From: a virus
Length of the DNA stretch: 23,613 nt
Reading direction: 5' to 3' (one strand)
Virus record (IMG/VR): IMGVR_UViG_3300048925_000024
Span: 1-23,613 of that record
The position numbers were made by a program, and so were the translations under genes. Below the pieces are notes generated by a model. It was given only the letters and a program-made list of their open reading frames with translations, was not told where the DNA came from and did not search any database. Shown here in pieces: positions 16,369 to 22,100 of this stretch. The first letter of the stretch is position 1. Every line of letters begins with the position of its first letter.

Positions 16369-17335
16369 CGTCTGCCCTCGCATCCACTACGTTGATATTG
16401 ATCTGCACTGGCGTTGGTTCGTCGTCTTCACCATCACCCGCCAACTCCTTGCGGAGTTTTTCCACCTCCAGTTGCCGGCGTTCGATTTCAATCTGCTGCA
16501 GGCGCTGCGCGAACTCGCTATCAGCCAGGCCAAGACGCTTCATTACCGCTTCGAACATGCGCTCACGGCTGATAGCAGTGATTTCAACGCCATTCTTGCC
16601 GACCTTCACACCTGAATAAGCGAGCCGGGAAACCGCGGGGAGTTTGCGTGTATCGGGGAAGTAAGGCTGTCCTATGCCGTCACCGTTGCAGCGTGGGCAT
16701 TGTGGGTTTGGCTCTTTGTTGTGGTCGTAACCGTAACCGCCAGTGTCTTCCGGCAGTCGTGCACCGTCTCTGCCCTCGGCCTTTGCCGTCTCTTCTTCGA
16801 ACTCAACTATATCGCGCCACTGGTAGTGGTGACCGAAGCCCCAGCAGTAACGACACGCGCCGCGGCGATATTGTGAAAGCTGGTTTGCATCGAAGGTAGC
16901 GAGCTGCCACATCTGCGCGAGGACTTCATCGGCACTTCCAAGCGTGCGCGCAATGGAGGCTTTCTGCTGCTGCGCAATGGACTGCGCAACTGAAGTTTTC
17001 TGAAGGAGCTGATAACCGATTTGTTCAGCTGACTTTTTGCTATAACCCGCCCGGATAGCTGCTTGTGTGGCGTTACCATCCTTCAGGTATTCTGCGACGA
17101 AAAGTCTTTGCTGTGCCGTTAATCCATCATCATCCACCAGCTCATTTGCGCTTTTATCTTTCTGCGCAGTGCGCATTTTTTTTTGCGCAGTTTGCGCAGA
17201 AGGTTTTTTGATGTATCGGCGTGCAGTAGCGTAATTCAGTCCCTGCGCTTCACACCATTCCTTCGGTGATACGCCGGTTGCGGCATGTTCGGACAGGAAC
17301 CGTTGCTGAAGCTCGCCCCAGTCCGGTTTTGCCAT
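16346..17335 (-). CDS. Terminase small subunit with split Cys pairs
   Basis: A 329-residue protein. Residues about 70-120 (GLTAQQRLFVAEYLKDGNATQAAIRAGYSKKSAEQIGYQLL) are the Terminase_2 helix-turn-helix that recognises the packaging site. An N-terminal segment (VSPKEWCEAQGLNYATARRYI) looks like a second helix-turn-helix. The middle has two Cys pairs, C161-x2-C164 (CRYCWGFGHH) and C213-x2-C216 (CPRCNGDGIG), likely a zinc-binding insert. A coiled coil follows at about 275-300. It is longer than simple phage TerS proteins, which are commonly 150-200 residues. The ATG at 17335 follows GGAG. DNA coding for residues about 45-60 contains short direct repeats. Confidence 0.92.
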   Translation of the reverse strand: MAKPDWGELQQRFLSEHAATGVSPKEWCEAQGLNYATARRYIKKPSAQTAQKKMRTAQKDKSANELVDDDGLTAQQRLFVAEYLKDGNATQAAIRAGYSKKSAEQIGYQLLQKTSVAQSIAQQQKASIARTLGSADEVLAQMWQLATFDANQLSQYRRGACRYCWGFGHHYQWRDIVEFEEETAKAEGRDGARLPEDTGGYGYDHNKEPNPQCPRCNGDGIGQPYFPDTRKLPAVSRLAYSGVKVGKNGVEITAISRERMFEAVMKRLGLADSEFAQRLQQIEIERRQLEVEKLRKELAGDGEDDEPTPVQININVVDARADDGDQPDT

Positions 17336-17345
17336 TGCTTACTCC

Positions 17346-17376
17346 AAAAGAAAAGCCACCAGCGGTTGCAGGTGGC
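17346..17376 (-). terminator. Intrinsic terminator upstream of TerS
   Basis: A GCCACC/GGTGGC stem extended by an inner GC/GC pair across a T-T mismatch, with loop AACC, followed by TTTTCTTTT on the minus strand. It separates the small ORF at 17421-17648 from the packaging genes. Confidence 0.8.
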
Positions 17377-17420
17377 TCAATGCTACGAGTTGTATTCAGG
17401 TCTAAAGTGATTGCCGGTGC

Positions 17421-17648
17421 TTACTCTGCTCTAACTTCACGCCATTTTCGGTCGACACCTTTAATCCACTCGACCACTAGCGCGTCATTGTGAATGTCGT
17501 AAATTTCTACTTGATCACAATTAGCTGAATCTCTGGCATCAGAGGCGAAAATTTCTGCTTCTCTTAGGTCAGTTGCTGAACGATAGATGTCTCGCCACCC
17601 AGCAGCTCTCTCACATGAATCATATGCAAAAACTAAATAGCGCTTCAT
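17421..17648 (-). CDS. Small hypothetical phage protein, 75 residues
   Basis: Not recognised. The likely start is the ATG at 17648 with GGGA six bases upstream; the frame extends upstream to a GTG, without a better site. The sequence opens MKRYLVFAYDSCERAAGWRDI and ends EWIKGVDRKWREVRAE; an alpha/beta pattern with no membrane segment suggests a small soluble cytoplasmic protein. It stands alone between the lysis genes and TerS, followed by a terminator, and its DNA is somewhat more AT-rich than TerS. This is a common place for accessory genes in lambdoid phages. Confidence 0.7.
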   Translation of the reverse strand: MKRYLVFAYDSCERAAGWRDIYRSATDLREAEIFASDARDSANCDQVEIYDIHNDALVVEWIKGVDRKWREVRAE

Positions 17649-17748
17649 AGTCGTCCCGTCTAAACATCCTCTTGAATGCAAGGACATTATCACAGGCACT
17701 CAGTGAATGCCTGCTGTAATGCCTGCCACACTCTCGCAGTGGCTGCGC

Positions 17749-17913
17749 TCATGCCCTTGAGACCTTGTCGCTCATCGCCGCACATAACCGGTGCGCGTCT
17801 GGCGTTCGCGCTGCTTTACCGGCATACCCTTTTCCTCGATTAACCCTGACCAGCGGTATGTCGCAGTTCGGACCTGCGTCTGGCTCTCTCATGGAGACTC
17901 GGGGCAGCATCAT
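17749..17913 (-). CDS. Possible small ORF, 54 residues, in the spanin-17421 gap
   Basis: The 305-base gap between Rz1 and the 17421 gene holds one open frame starting with ATG ATG at 17913. The product (MMLPRVSMREPDAGPNCDIP, then a basic Arg/Ala/Lys-rich end) is not recognised. No good ribosome binding site precedes it and the composition looks untypical of a folded protein, so it may be spurious. Nothing else is visible in the gap. Confidence 0.25.
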   Translation of the reverse strand: MMLPRVSMREPDAGPNCDIPLVRVNRGKGYAGKAARTPDAHRLCAAMSDKVSRA

Positions 17914-17953
17914 GACTGCTGCATTGCCTTTCGGCTGCGGTCTTACCGCTTTG

Positions 17954-18184
17954 CTACTTCAAATCGGCTTTCTCCTTCTGGCAGTTCGCCTGCCACGCTT
18001 TGTTATGCGCCAGGATGTCTTTCTTCGTCTGGCGGTCCAGTACATCCCAGTCGTGATCCGTACCGTAGATGGGTTTAACCCAATCGCAAGCCGTGTCCAC
18101 TACCTCAACCTTTACGGGTCCAGTTGTCCCGCAGCTCGCGATCAACATCGTCACCAGGCATATGGTTAACAGTCTGCTGTACAT
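17954..18184 (-). CDS. Rz1-like outer membrane spanin lipoprotein
   Basis: A 76-residue protein with a lipoprotein signal MYSRLLTICLVTMLIASC, whose lipobox is IASC with Cys18 as the lipidation site. Residues after it (GTTGPVKVEVVDTACDW) would lie in the periplasm. The start is the ATG at 18184, preceded by AGAGG; the frame runs further upstream without a better start. The gene begins inside the Rz-like gene in another frame and overlaps it by about 80 bases, the classical Rz/Rz1 arrangement. It would join the inner-membrane partner across the periplasm to fuse the membranes in the last step of lysis. It is longer than lambda Rz1 and less Pro-rich. Confidence 0.85.
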   Translation of the reverse strand: MYSRLLTICLVTMLIASCGTTGPVKVEVVDTACDWVKPIYGTDHDWDVLDRQTKKDILAHNKAWQANCQKEKADLK

Positions 18185-18374
18185 TGCTGGCCTCTTTCGT
18201 TGTCTCAACCCGGCGTTCTGCTGCTGCGACCTTTGCCGCTGCGTTATCTTCAGTGCGCTGCTGATCTGCTTTTGCTTCCGCTTTGCTGGTGCCGCGGATA
18301 TGGCCCAGTCCGAAAGCGCCAGCGATGGCGGCTATGACTGCTGCAGCAATACCAATTAAAGTTTCAAACCCCAT
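18105..18374 (-). CDS. Rz-like inner membrane spanin
   Basis: An 89-residue protein starting at the ATG at 18374 (GAGG upstream). Residues 4-24 form one hydrophobic helix (ETLIGIAAAVIAAIAGAFGLG), followed by a charged Ala/Glu/Lys-rich region about 30-62 that should form a coiled coil in the periplasm (SKAEAKADQQRTEDNAAAKV). The open frame upstream of this ATG lies in the endolysin gene and is rejected. It is short compared with lambda Rz (153 residues). The overlap with the Rz1-like lipoprotein gene and the position after the endolysin support the call. Confidence 0.83.
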   Translation of the reverse strand: MGFETLIGIAAAVIAAIAGAFGLGHIRGTSKAEAKADQQRTEDNAAAKVAAAERRVETTKEASNVQQTVNHMPGDDVDRELRDNWTRKG

Positions 18375-18381
18375 AGTGACC

Positions 18382-19011
18382 TCACACCAGCACAGAGTTC
18401 GCCAGGTTAAACAGCGCGCGGCGTTTATCCAGCCCGTTACGTCCGCCATTGATAAGCAGCGTGACGCGCTCCACGTCGCCCGAATGAAGCAAACAGCCGT
18501 GTGAGACATAGAACCATGCAGCTGAGCGAGCAGCAGATTCATCCTGTTCAAGCAGTTCAGGCTGGGTTACAAGGTCCAGCTTCAGCGCGTGGCCACAGTT
18601 GCGGTAATTGCTGAGCCCGGTGATTTGCTTCAGTCCGCGACCGCGATATTTCCAGCCATCACCAGCAACCTGGTTGCCCAAGTTCTTTTTGCCCCACTCA
18701 CCGCCGTAAACCAGATTGGCTATCGCTTTCTGATTTGCCGGTTGAGTTGCCGTTCTGCCAAGCGCGGCGGCCTGCTGGGGAGTAATGCGGTGTCTGCCGA
18801 ATGTAGGCACTAAGTTTTCAGCCGCGTAATTAAGGTTTTCCACCAGCCGGGTAAATCCCGTGGATTCATGCCCCATCTGTGCGATGAACATGGCCTGATC
18901 GAGCGGCGCCGTGATGCCGAATTCCTTCATTGCAGCATCGATATGCTGAAACCAGCGCAAAGCGAACCCGGCGCTAATGCCAGCCGCCTTTTGAAATAGT
19001 GTTTGGTTCAT
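18382..19011 (-). CDS. Endolysin, GH19 chitinase-like
   Basis: A 209-residue lysozyme-like glycoside hydrolase of family 19 that would cut the peptidoglycan glycan chain. The proposed catalytic acid is Glu49 in FIAQMGHESTGF, with Glu58 in TRLVENLNY as the second acidic residue, followed by YRGRGLKQITG at about 122-132 and the C-terminal LINGGRNGLDKR (about 186-197), all typical of GH19 phage lysins. There is no signal peptide or SAR helix, so release needs the holin. Its ATG overlaps the TAA of the second holin gene by one base (TAATG). Confidence 0.95.
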   Translation of the reverse strand: MNQTLFQKAAGISAGFALRWFQHIDAAMKEFGITAPLDQAMFIAQMGHESTGFTRLVENLNYAAENLVPTFGRHRITPQQAAALGRTATQPANQKAIANLVYGGEWGKKNLGNQVAGDGWKYRGRGLKQITGLSNYRNCGHALKLDLVTQPELLEQDESAARSAAWFYVSHGCLLHSGDVERVTLLINGGRNGLDKRRALFNLANSVLV

Positions 19012-19289
19012 TAGTTCCTCAGAAGATCAACCAGACGTGCCAGATTTCCCCGGACCTTCATAACAGCTGCGCATATCAGGAAGTTTGCCACCACCACCAG
19101 CCAACTGGAGTCACGATAGAGGCCGAAGATGAATTGCCACGGAATTACGGCGTAAACCAGGATGGTTATATACGCCAGGATTGAGATAAAAGGACGGTGC
19201 CGGGCACCATGGCGCTGGTAGAACATCAGAACGACGACGATCACCGAGCAGATAAACGCGTTAAAGACAGCTGACGGGTCAATTACCAT
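19011..19289 (-). CDS. Holin, three-membrane-helix type
   Basis: A 92-residue protein with three hydrophobic segments: about residues 7-24 (VFNAFICSVIVVVLMFYQ), 33-57 (FISILAYITILVYAVIPWQFIFGLY) and 61-77 (SWLVVVANFLICAAVMK). The C-terminus is basic (RGNLARLVDLLRN). This matches the 3-TM holin group often found before GH19 endolysins. It overlaps the upstream membrane-protein gene by 11 bases and touches the endolysin start. I read it as the pore former or its partner. Confidence 0.87.
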   Translation of the reverse strand: MVIDPSAVFNAFICSVIVVVLMFYQRHGARHRPFISILAYITILVYAVIPWQFIFGLYRDSSWLVVVANFLICAAVMKVRGNLARLVDLLRN

Positions 19290-19668
19290 TTCCCCCTCCT
19301 CCGCGTAACCGTGAGAAAAAACCGAACAGGGCGTTCAGGTCCTGGTTATTAAGAAAAGTTAGGATTTTTATACACAGTGCAGACAGAATCACTGCACCGA
19401 GTGCATCCAGCGGTTTTTCATAACTCGAGGCAGCATTTAGCCATGAACCAACAAACCCGGCGCCAAGTACTCCAACAATGAATGAAGTTAGGAAATATGC
19501 AGCCAGGCGAGCGCGCGTAAGGTTTGCAGCTGTAGCGACGTAAAACACCGCACCACCAAACGCTCCAAACACCACGCCGAAATCTGTATGAGTAAAGACA
19601 CCATACAGGACTGAACCCAACAGGCCACCGCCGAGAACTGCACCAGTGCCGGTTAATGGATCGGACAT
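19279..19668 (-). CDS. Second holin-like or antiholin-like membrane protein
   Basis: A 129-residue, Gly-rich, very hydrophobic protein with about four membrane segments (about residues 8-25, 30-48, 55-78 and 88-106) and a short basic, Gly-rich tail (SRLRGGGGNGN). The ATG at 19668 follows GAGGGGG. It is the first gene of the lysis cassette and overlaps the 3-TM holin gene. Two adjacent holin-like genes suggest a holin/antiholin pair; which is which cannot be told from sequence. A strong terminator and a second small hairpin lie just upstream. Confidence 0.82.
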   Translation of the reverse strand: MSDPLTGTGAVLGGGLLGSVLYGVFTHTDFGVVFGAFGGAVFYVATAANLTRARLAAYFLTSFIVGVLGAGFVGSWLNAASSYEKPLDALGAVILSALCIKILTFLNNQDLNALFGFFSRLRGGGGNGN

Positions 19669-19720
19669 TACGCCCCCTCTGTTATTGCTGTGAATCCTCT
19701 CAGAAAAATTGAGGGGAGAT

Positions 19721-19749
19721 AAAAAAAGCCCGCTCTTTTAAAGCGGGCT
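19721..19749 (-). terminator. Intrinsic terminator before the lysis cassette
   Basis: An 8-bp stem (AGCCCGCT/AGCGGGCT) with a 7-nt loop, then seven T on the minus strand. It would block lysis-gene transcription unless polymerase has been modified by Q. Confidence 0.9.
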
Positions 19750-19793
19750 AATATGTGACTATTAGTAAGTAAGGTAGGTAGTCGTGAGTTAAG

Positions 19794-19904
19794 CTAACTG
19801 GCCAGAGTGATGCAGTATCGGGCTGATTCACAATGGTTTTGGAGAACCATCAGGTAGTTATCTTCGACCCACTTTTTAAGCGTAGCAGCAGATTGAAAAA
19901 TCAT
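19794..19904 (-). CDS. Possible 36-residue ORF upstream of the lysis cassette
   Basis: An ATG directly after the T-run of the preceding terminator opens 36 codons (MIFQSAATLKKWVEDNYLMV, ending in a Cys-containing helix-like region). The product has a plausible amphipathic helix and no membrane segment. The only possible ribosome binding site is the AGG inside the terminator stem, eight bases before the ATG, so translation would require read-through RNA. I do not recognise it. It may be a real small late protein or chance. Confidence 0.4.
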   Translation of the reverse strand: MIFQSAATLKKWVEDNYLMVLQNHCESARYCITLAS

Positions 19905-19933
19905 AAAAAAAGCCTGCTTTTTTACGGCAGGCT
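19905..19933 (-). terminator. Intrinsic terminator of the candidate small RNA
   Basis: A 7-bp stem (AGCCTGC/GCAGGCT) with a 9-nt A-rich loop (CGTAAAAAA) and six T after it on the minus strand. Confidence 0.87.
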
Positions 19934-20043
19934 CTCAAGGAAATTGAAACTGTTTTGTTGTTTTCATGATGCCGGGTGCCTCCCGGTGTCCTTACCCCAG
20001 TCAGCAAGGACGCGTGCATACCTGCAGATAGAAGTTGACTGGA
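19905..20043 (-). ncRNA. Candidate prophage small RNA, about 140 nt, with hok-like leader features
   Basis: A self-contained unit: a promoter at 20050-20079, transcription start expected near 20043, and an intrinsic terminator at 19905-19933. The RNA can fold: GTCCTT pairs with AAGGAC around a 12-nt loop, and CCGGG/CCCGG forms a hairpin whose loop AGGCA holds a Shine-Dalgarno-like AGG. An early CCAGTCA can pair with TGACTGG further on. A 10-codon ORF (MKTTKQFQFP) starts at about 19964, just after the AGG hairpin. The AGG hairpin followed by ATGAAA resembles, from memory, the translation start region of chromosomal hok-family mRNAs, so this may be a decayed hok-type locus or a regulatory RNA. 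No known family was confirmed. Confidence 0.45.
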
Positions 20044-20049
20044 ACGCAC

Positions 20050-20079
20050 CTTATATTAACAGATAATTCATCGCATCAA
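20050..20079 (-). promoter_or_regulatory. Candidate sigma70 promoter of the small RNA
   Basis: On the minus strand TTGATG (20074-20079) and TATAAG (20050-20055) are separated by 18 bases. The -10 matches consensus at five of six positions and the -35 at four of six. The surrounding region (20044-20194) is AT-rich, non-coding and otherwise shows no gene. Confidence 0.5.
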
Positions 20080-20194
20080 CTCTATTCCGAGAATTCAAGA
20101 ACAAAGCCTGTTAATTATTTTAACATAAACACTCATAGACGAACGGCGCTTAAAAAAACCACTTTTTGCATCTTTGTTTCCACCTTATAAAAAT

Positions 20195-20980
20195 TTATCT
20201 TGGAAGGTGATCTTTAGGACCTTCCCATTCAAAAGAATTGAAAACTTCTTGAATTACTAATTGCAATTTATGTAATGATTCAGCCGATATGTCAACTTCA
20301 CCATAGTGTCCATCTGCCATGGTGCATCCAAATTTGGTACCGAATAAGTTATTAAGCATCAGTGCACCTTGAGGAGCATTAATAAACCCATTATCTAATG
20401 GTTTTAATTCTAATGGTTTAGGTACTCGGCCTGCGCCAAGTCCACGAACTCTATCTTCAAGATGCTGGGCAGAATTTCTTACAGCTCGTAAATCAGGAAA
20501 ATCTTTTCCAATTTGGGCATGTAAATCTCGAATTTTCTGGGGAGAACCAGGTTCTTCGGATAAAACTTTCAGAAACTTGTCGATAGTATCCATCGCATAC
20601 AGAAAAGATTTAGCATGCAAAAAGATAAACTGATGCTGGTGATTCAAAGGAATACTACCGCGTCCCCACTTTTCTCTTTTTAATCGAACTTCAGCTTCAA
20701 ACCTTACAACATCTTGATTTTCATAAGGTTGATAACCAAACTCCTCACGTACCTGTTGCTCTAAGATTTGTCGTCTCTGGAAATCACTTGTCCACTGTTC
20801 GTGTGATAAAGCATCGCGATGCGATTTAGAGTTTCTTTCATGCTCAAAAAAATTTAATGAAATATTTGCGTCATAGAAAGCAGTTTCCAAATGCCTTAGC
20901 AGGCTCTCAAATTTCCAAGCAAATTCTCTATCTTCAGACTTAATACGGCTGCCCGGTTTTACCAATTCAAAAATGTACAT
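20195..20980 (-). CDS. AT-rich accessory protein with HEPN-type R-x4-H motif
   Basis: A 261-residue protein I cannot name. The start is the ATG at 20980 with GAGGG eight bases upstream; a TTG nine codons earlier has no site. A charged helical N-terminal half is followed by a helix at about 114-141 (HQHQFIFLHAKSFLYAMDTI) and a helical segment at 150-180 containing LRAVRNSAQHLEDRVRG. Here Arg168-Asn169-x3-His173 fits the R-[N/D/H]-x3-5-H motif of HEPN ribonucleases. The remaining C-terminus looks strand-rich. HEPN proteins include toxins and abortive-infection nucleases, but some are non-catalytic. The gene is clearly more AT-rich than the phage core and lies between tR' and the lysis genes, the slot where lambdoid phages carry morons such as Shiga toxin genes. 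A defence or fitness role is inference. Confidence 0.8.
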   Translation of the reverse strand: MYIFELVKPGSRIKSEDREFAWKFESLLRHLETAFYDANISLNFFEHERNSKSHRDALSHEQWTSDFQRRQILEQQVREEFGYQPYENQDVVRFEAEVRLKREKWGRGSIPLNHQHQFIFLHAKSFLYAMDTIDKFLKVLSEEPGSPQKIRDLHAQIGKDFPDLRAVRNSAQHLEDRVRGLGAGRVPKPLELKPLDNGFINAPQGALMLNNLFGTKFGCTMADGHYGEVDISAESLHKLQLVIQEVFNSFEWEGPKDHLPR

Positions 20981-21030
20981 TTGCTCAACCCTCAATAAGT
21001 TAATCAAGCAATTGTATTACATATCGATGG

Positions 21031-21052
21031 AACTCATCTATTTTTGAGTTCA
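21031..21052 (-). repeat. Short inverted repeat after tR'
   Basis: GAACTC (21031-21036) and GAGTTC (21047-21052) form a 6-bp stem with a 10-nt loop just downstream of the T-run of the putative tR'. It may be part of the terminator region or an operator-like site for the accessory gene. Confidence 0.4.
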
Positions 21053-21054
21053 CA

Positions 21055-21079
21055 AAAAAAACCGCGCAGAGGCGTGTTT
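21055..21079 (-). terminator. Putative tR' terminator downstream of the late promoter
   Basis: A GC-rich imperfect hairpin on the minus strand (AACACGC...GCGCGG) is followed by seven T. It lies about 35 bases downstream of the predicted late start site, as expected for the terminator that Q overcomes. The stem is less regular than the other terminators in this window. Confidence 0.55.
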
Positions 21080-21112
21080 GATATGGTGTAGGCGTAATAT
21101 CCCATAATGGGA

Positions 21113-21142
21113 AGTATGCGGGACACTTTTATGCAAAGTCAA
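21113..21142 (-). promoter_or_regulatory. Candidate late promoter pR'
   Basis: On the minus strand TTGACT (21137-21142) and CATACT (21113-21118) are spaced 18 bases apart. It lies directly after the Q gene and before a terminator, the conserved place of pR' in lambdoid phages. All late genes in the window are downstream. Confidence 0.65.
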
Positions 21143-21164
21143 CATTTACGTGCAAAAAAGTGTC
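21122..21164 (-). promoter_or_regulatory. 14-bp inverted repeat bracketing the pR' -35 box (candidate Q binding element)
   Basis: The arms GACACTTTTATGCA (21122-21135) and TGCAAAAAAGTGTC (21151-21164) are inverted copies with one mismatch and a 15-base centre that contains TTGACT. The position fits a recognition element for the zinc-finger Q protein encoded next to it. Confidence 0.6.
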
Positions 21165-21183
21165 GCCATTTGTTCCGATCACA

Positions 21184-21966
21184 TTAACAAGCTGTTGCCT
21201 TCTCGAATGCTTTAGCCGCATGACGCTCACCTTGGCGCAGCGTGTCCACCAGCATTTCAAAGAAGGGTTTCCAGTTGCGTGACCATGAGGACTGATGGAG
21301 GTCAGGGAGACGCTTCAGAATGGCACGGTGTACCGTCGCCGAGGAGATAGCAGAGAAACCATTACCAGAGCAACGTTCACACGTTTTGAAAACCGGTGCG
21401 CCACGCTCTTTAGTCGCTTTGCGGTCCAACACTTCGCCTTTACCGCCACACCTGCACCGGGCAAGGATCACTTTCTTTCCTCCGCATGTTCCGCAAACCC
21501 TTTTCACCAACTCATTTTTAATCTTCGGCGCCACCACTTCTGCACCGTCGGCGTCGAAAATACCAGGATGTTTAACCACATCCTCATTCCCGGAGATAAA
21601 CCCGGTACCACTGCAGCTGTGACACGTCACGCTGGTAGCCGCAGAACGGGAGTAATCAGCAAAGGCAAATTGTGCCAACATCTGCATACACCATCCGAAC
21701 TGCCCACCAGCTGCTTTGCGAACATTCTTTGGTGCAGCGTCCATCGCATATCGCGCCAGCGCCTGAACTGCCAGTTGTTCATCCGTTTTGCTGATTCCAG
21801 CCTTTCCGAAGAAGGCAGCCAGGCCGAATCGCGCACGACTGCTGGTGGTACCAATGGCCACCATTACATCGGTGCCGTTGAGGCGATCCGGAGAAGTACT
21901 TTTTACACTATCGCTGAAGTGCATTCCCTGAGGGCTGAAGTGTTTTAATGATGATTCTAGTTTCAT
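21184..21966 (-). CDS. Q: Late antiterminator Q (phage 82 / QuuD type, zinc finger)
   Basis: A 260-residue late gene activator of the Antiterm family seen in phage 82 and DLP12. The N-terminal half (TSSRARFGLAAFFGKAGISKTDEQLAVQALARYA, then GGQFGWCMQMLAQFAFADY) is helical. The centre has four Cys pairs: C115/C118 in CHSCSGTGF, C158/C161 in CGTCGGKKV, C171/C173 in CRCGGKGEV and C196/C199 in CERCSGNGF, a DnaJ-like zinc-binding region. The C-terminus (TVHRAILKRLPDLHQSSWSRNW) probably contacts DNA or polymerase. Q loads on RNA polymerase paused near pR' and makes it ignore terminators. It overlaps YlcG by four bases (ATGA). Confidence 0.94.
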   Translation of the reverse strand: MKLESSLKHFSPQGMHFSDSVKSTSPDRLNGTDVMVAIGTTSSRARFGLAAFFGKAGISKTDEQLAVQALARYAMDAAPKNVRKAAGGQFGWCMQMLAQFAFADYSRSAATSVTCHSCSGTGFISGNEDVVKHPGIFDADGAEVVAPKIKNELVKRVCGTCGGKKVILARCRCGGKGEVLDRKATKERGAPVFKTCERCSGNGFSAISSATVHRAILKRLPDLHQSSWSRNWKPFFEMLVDTLRQGERHAAKAFEKATAC

Positions 21967-22100
21967 GTGCCCCTCTGCTTCGATTCAATTCGGATGTAAT
22001 TACGGAAGATGCGGTAATCTACCAGCACCGATCCCCGGTAGCGGTAAATGCGAAGGCGCTGCCAGCGCGCGCGGAGTATCTCAAGCGTTTCTGGCTTCAT
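21963..22100 (-). CDS. ylcG: YlcG family small protein
   Basis: A 45-residue protein (MKPETLEILRARWQRLRIYR, then GSVLVDYRIFRNY) that matches my memory of E. coli K-12 YlcG from prophage DLP12 in the pattern R-x-R-W-x-R-L-R-x-Y-R-x-x-G-S-V-L-x-D-Y-R-I. It is very basic and aromatic, and no function is known to me. It overlaps the stop of rusA and the start of Q by four bases each (ATGA), so the three genes are translationally coupled. The rusA-ylcG-Q order is that of DLP12. It is easily missed because it is so short. Confidence 0.88.
   Translation of the reverse strand: MKPETLEILRARWQRLRIYRYRGSVLVDYRIFRNYIRIESKQRGT

Noticed and set aside
17176-17184. A9 run in terS as a programmed slippage site
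   Set aside because: The zero frame continues on both sides into conserved TerS sequence, and no meaningful alternative frame follows.
21295-21948. 217-codon plus-strand open frame
   Set aside because: Antisense to Q, whose zinc-finger pattern is unambiguous; the plus-strand product is low-quality and Arg/Phe/Thr-rich without a domain.
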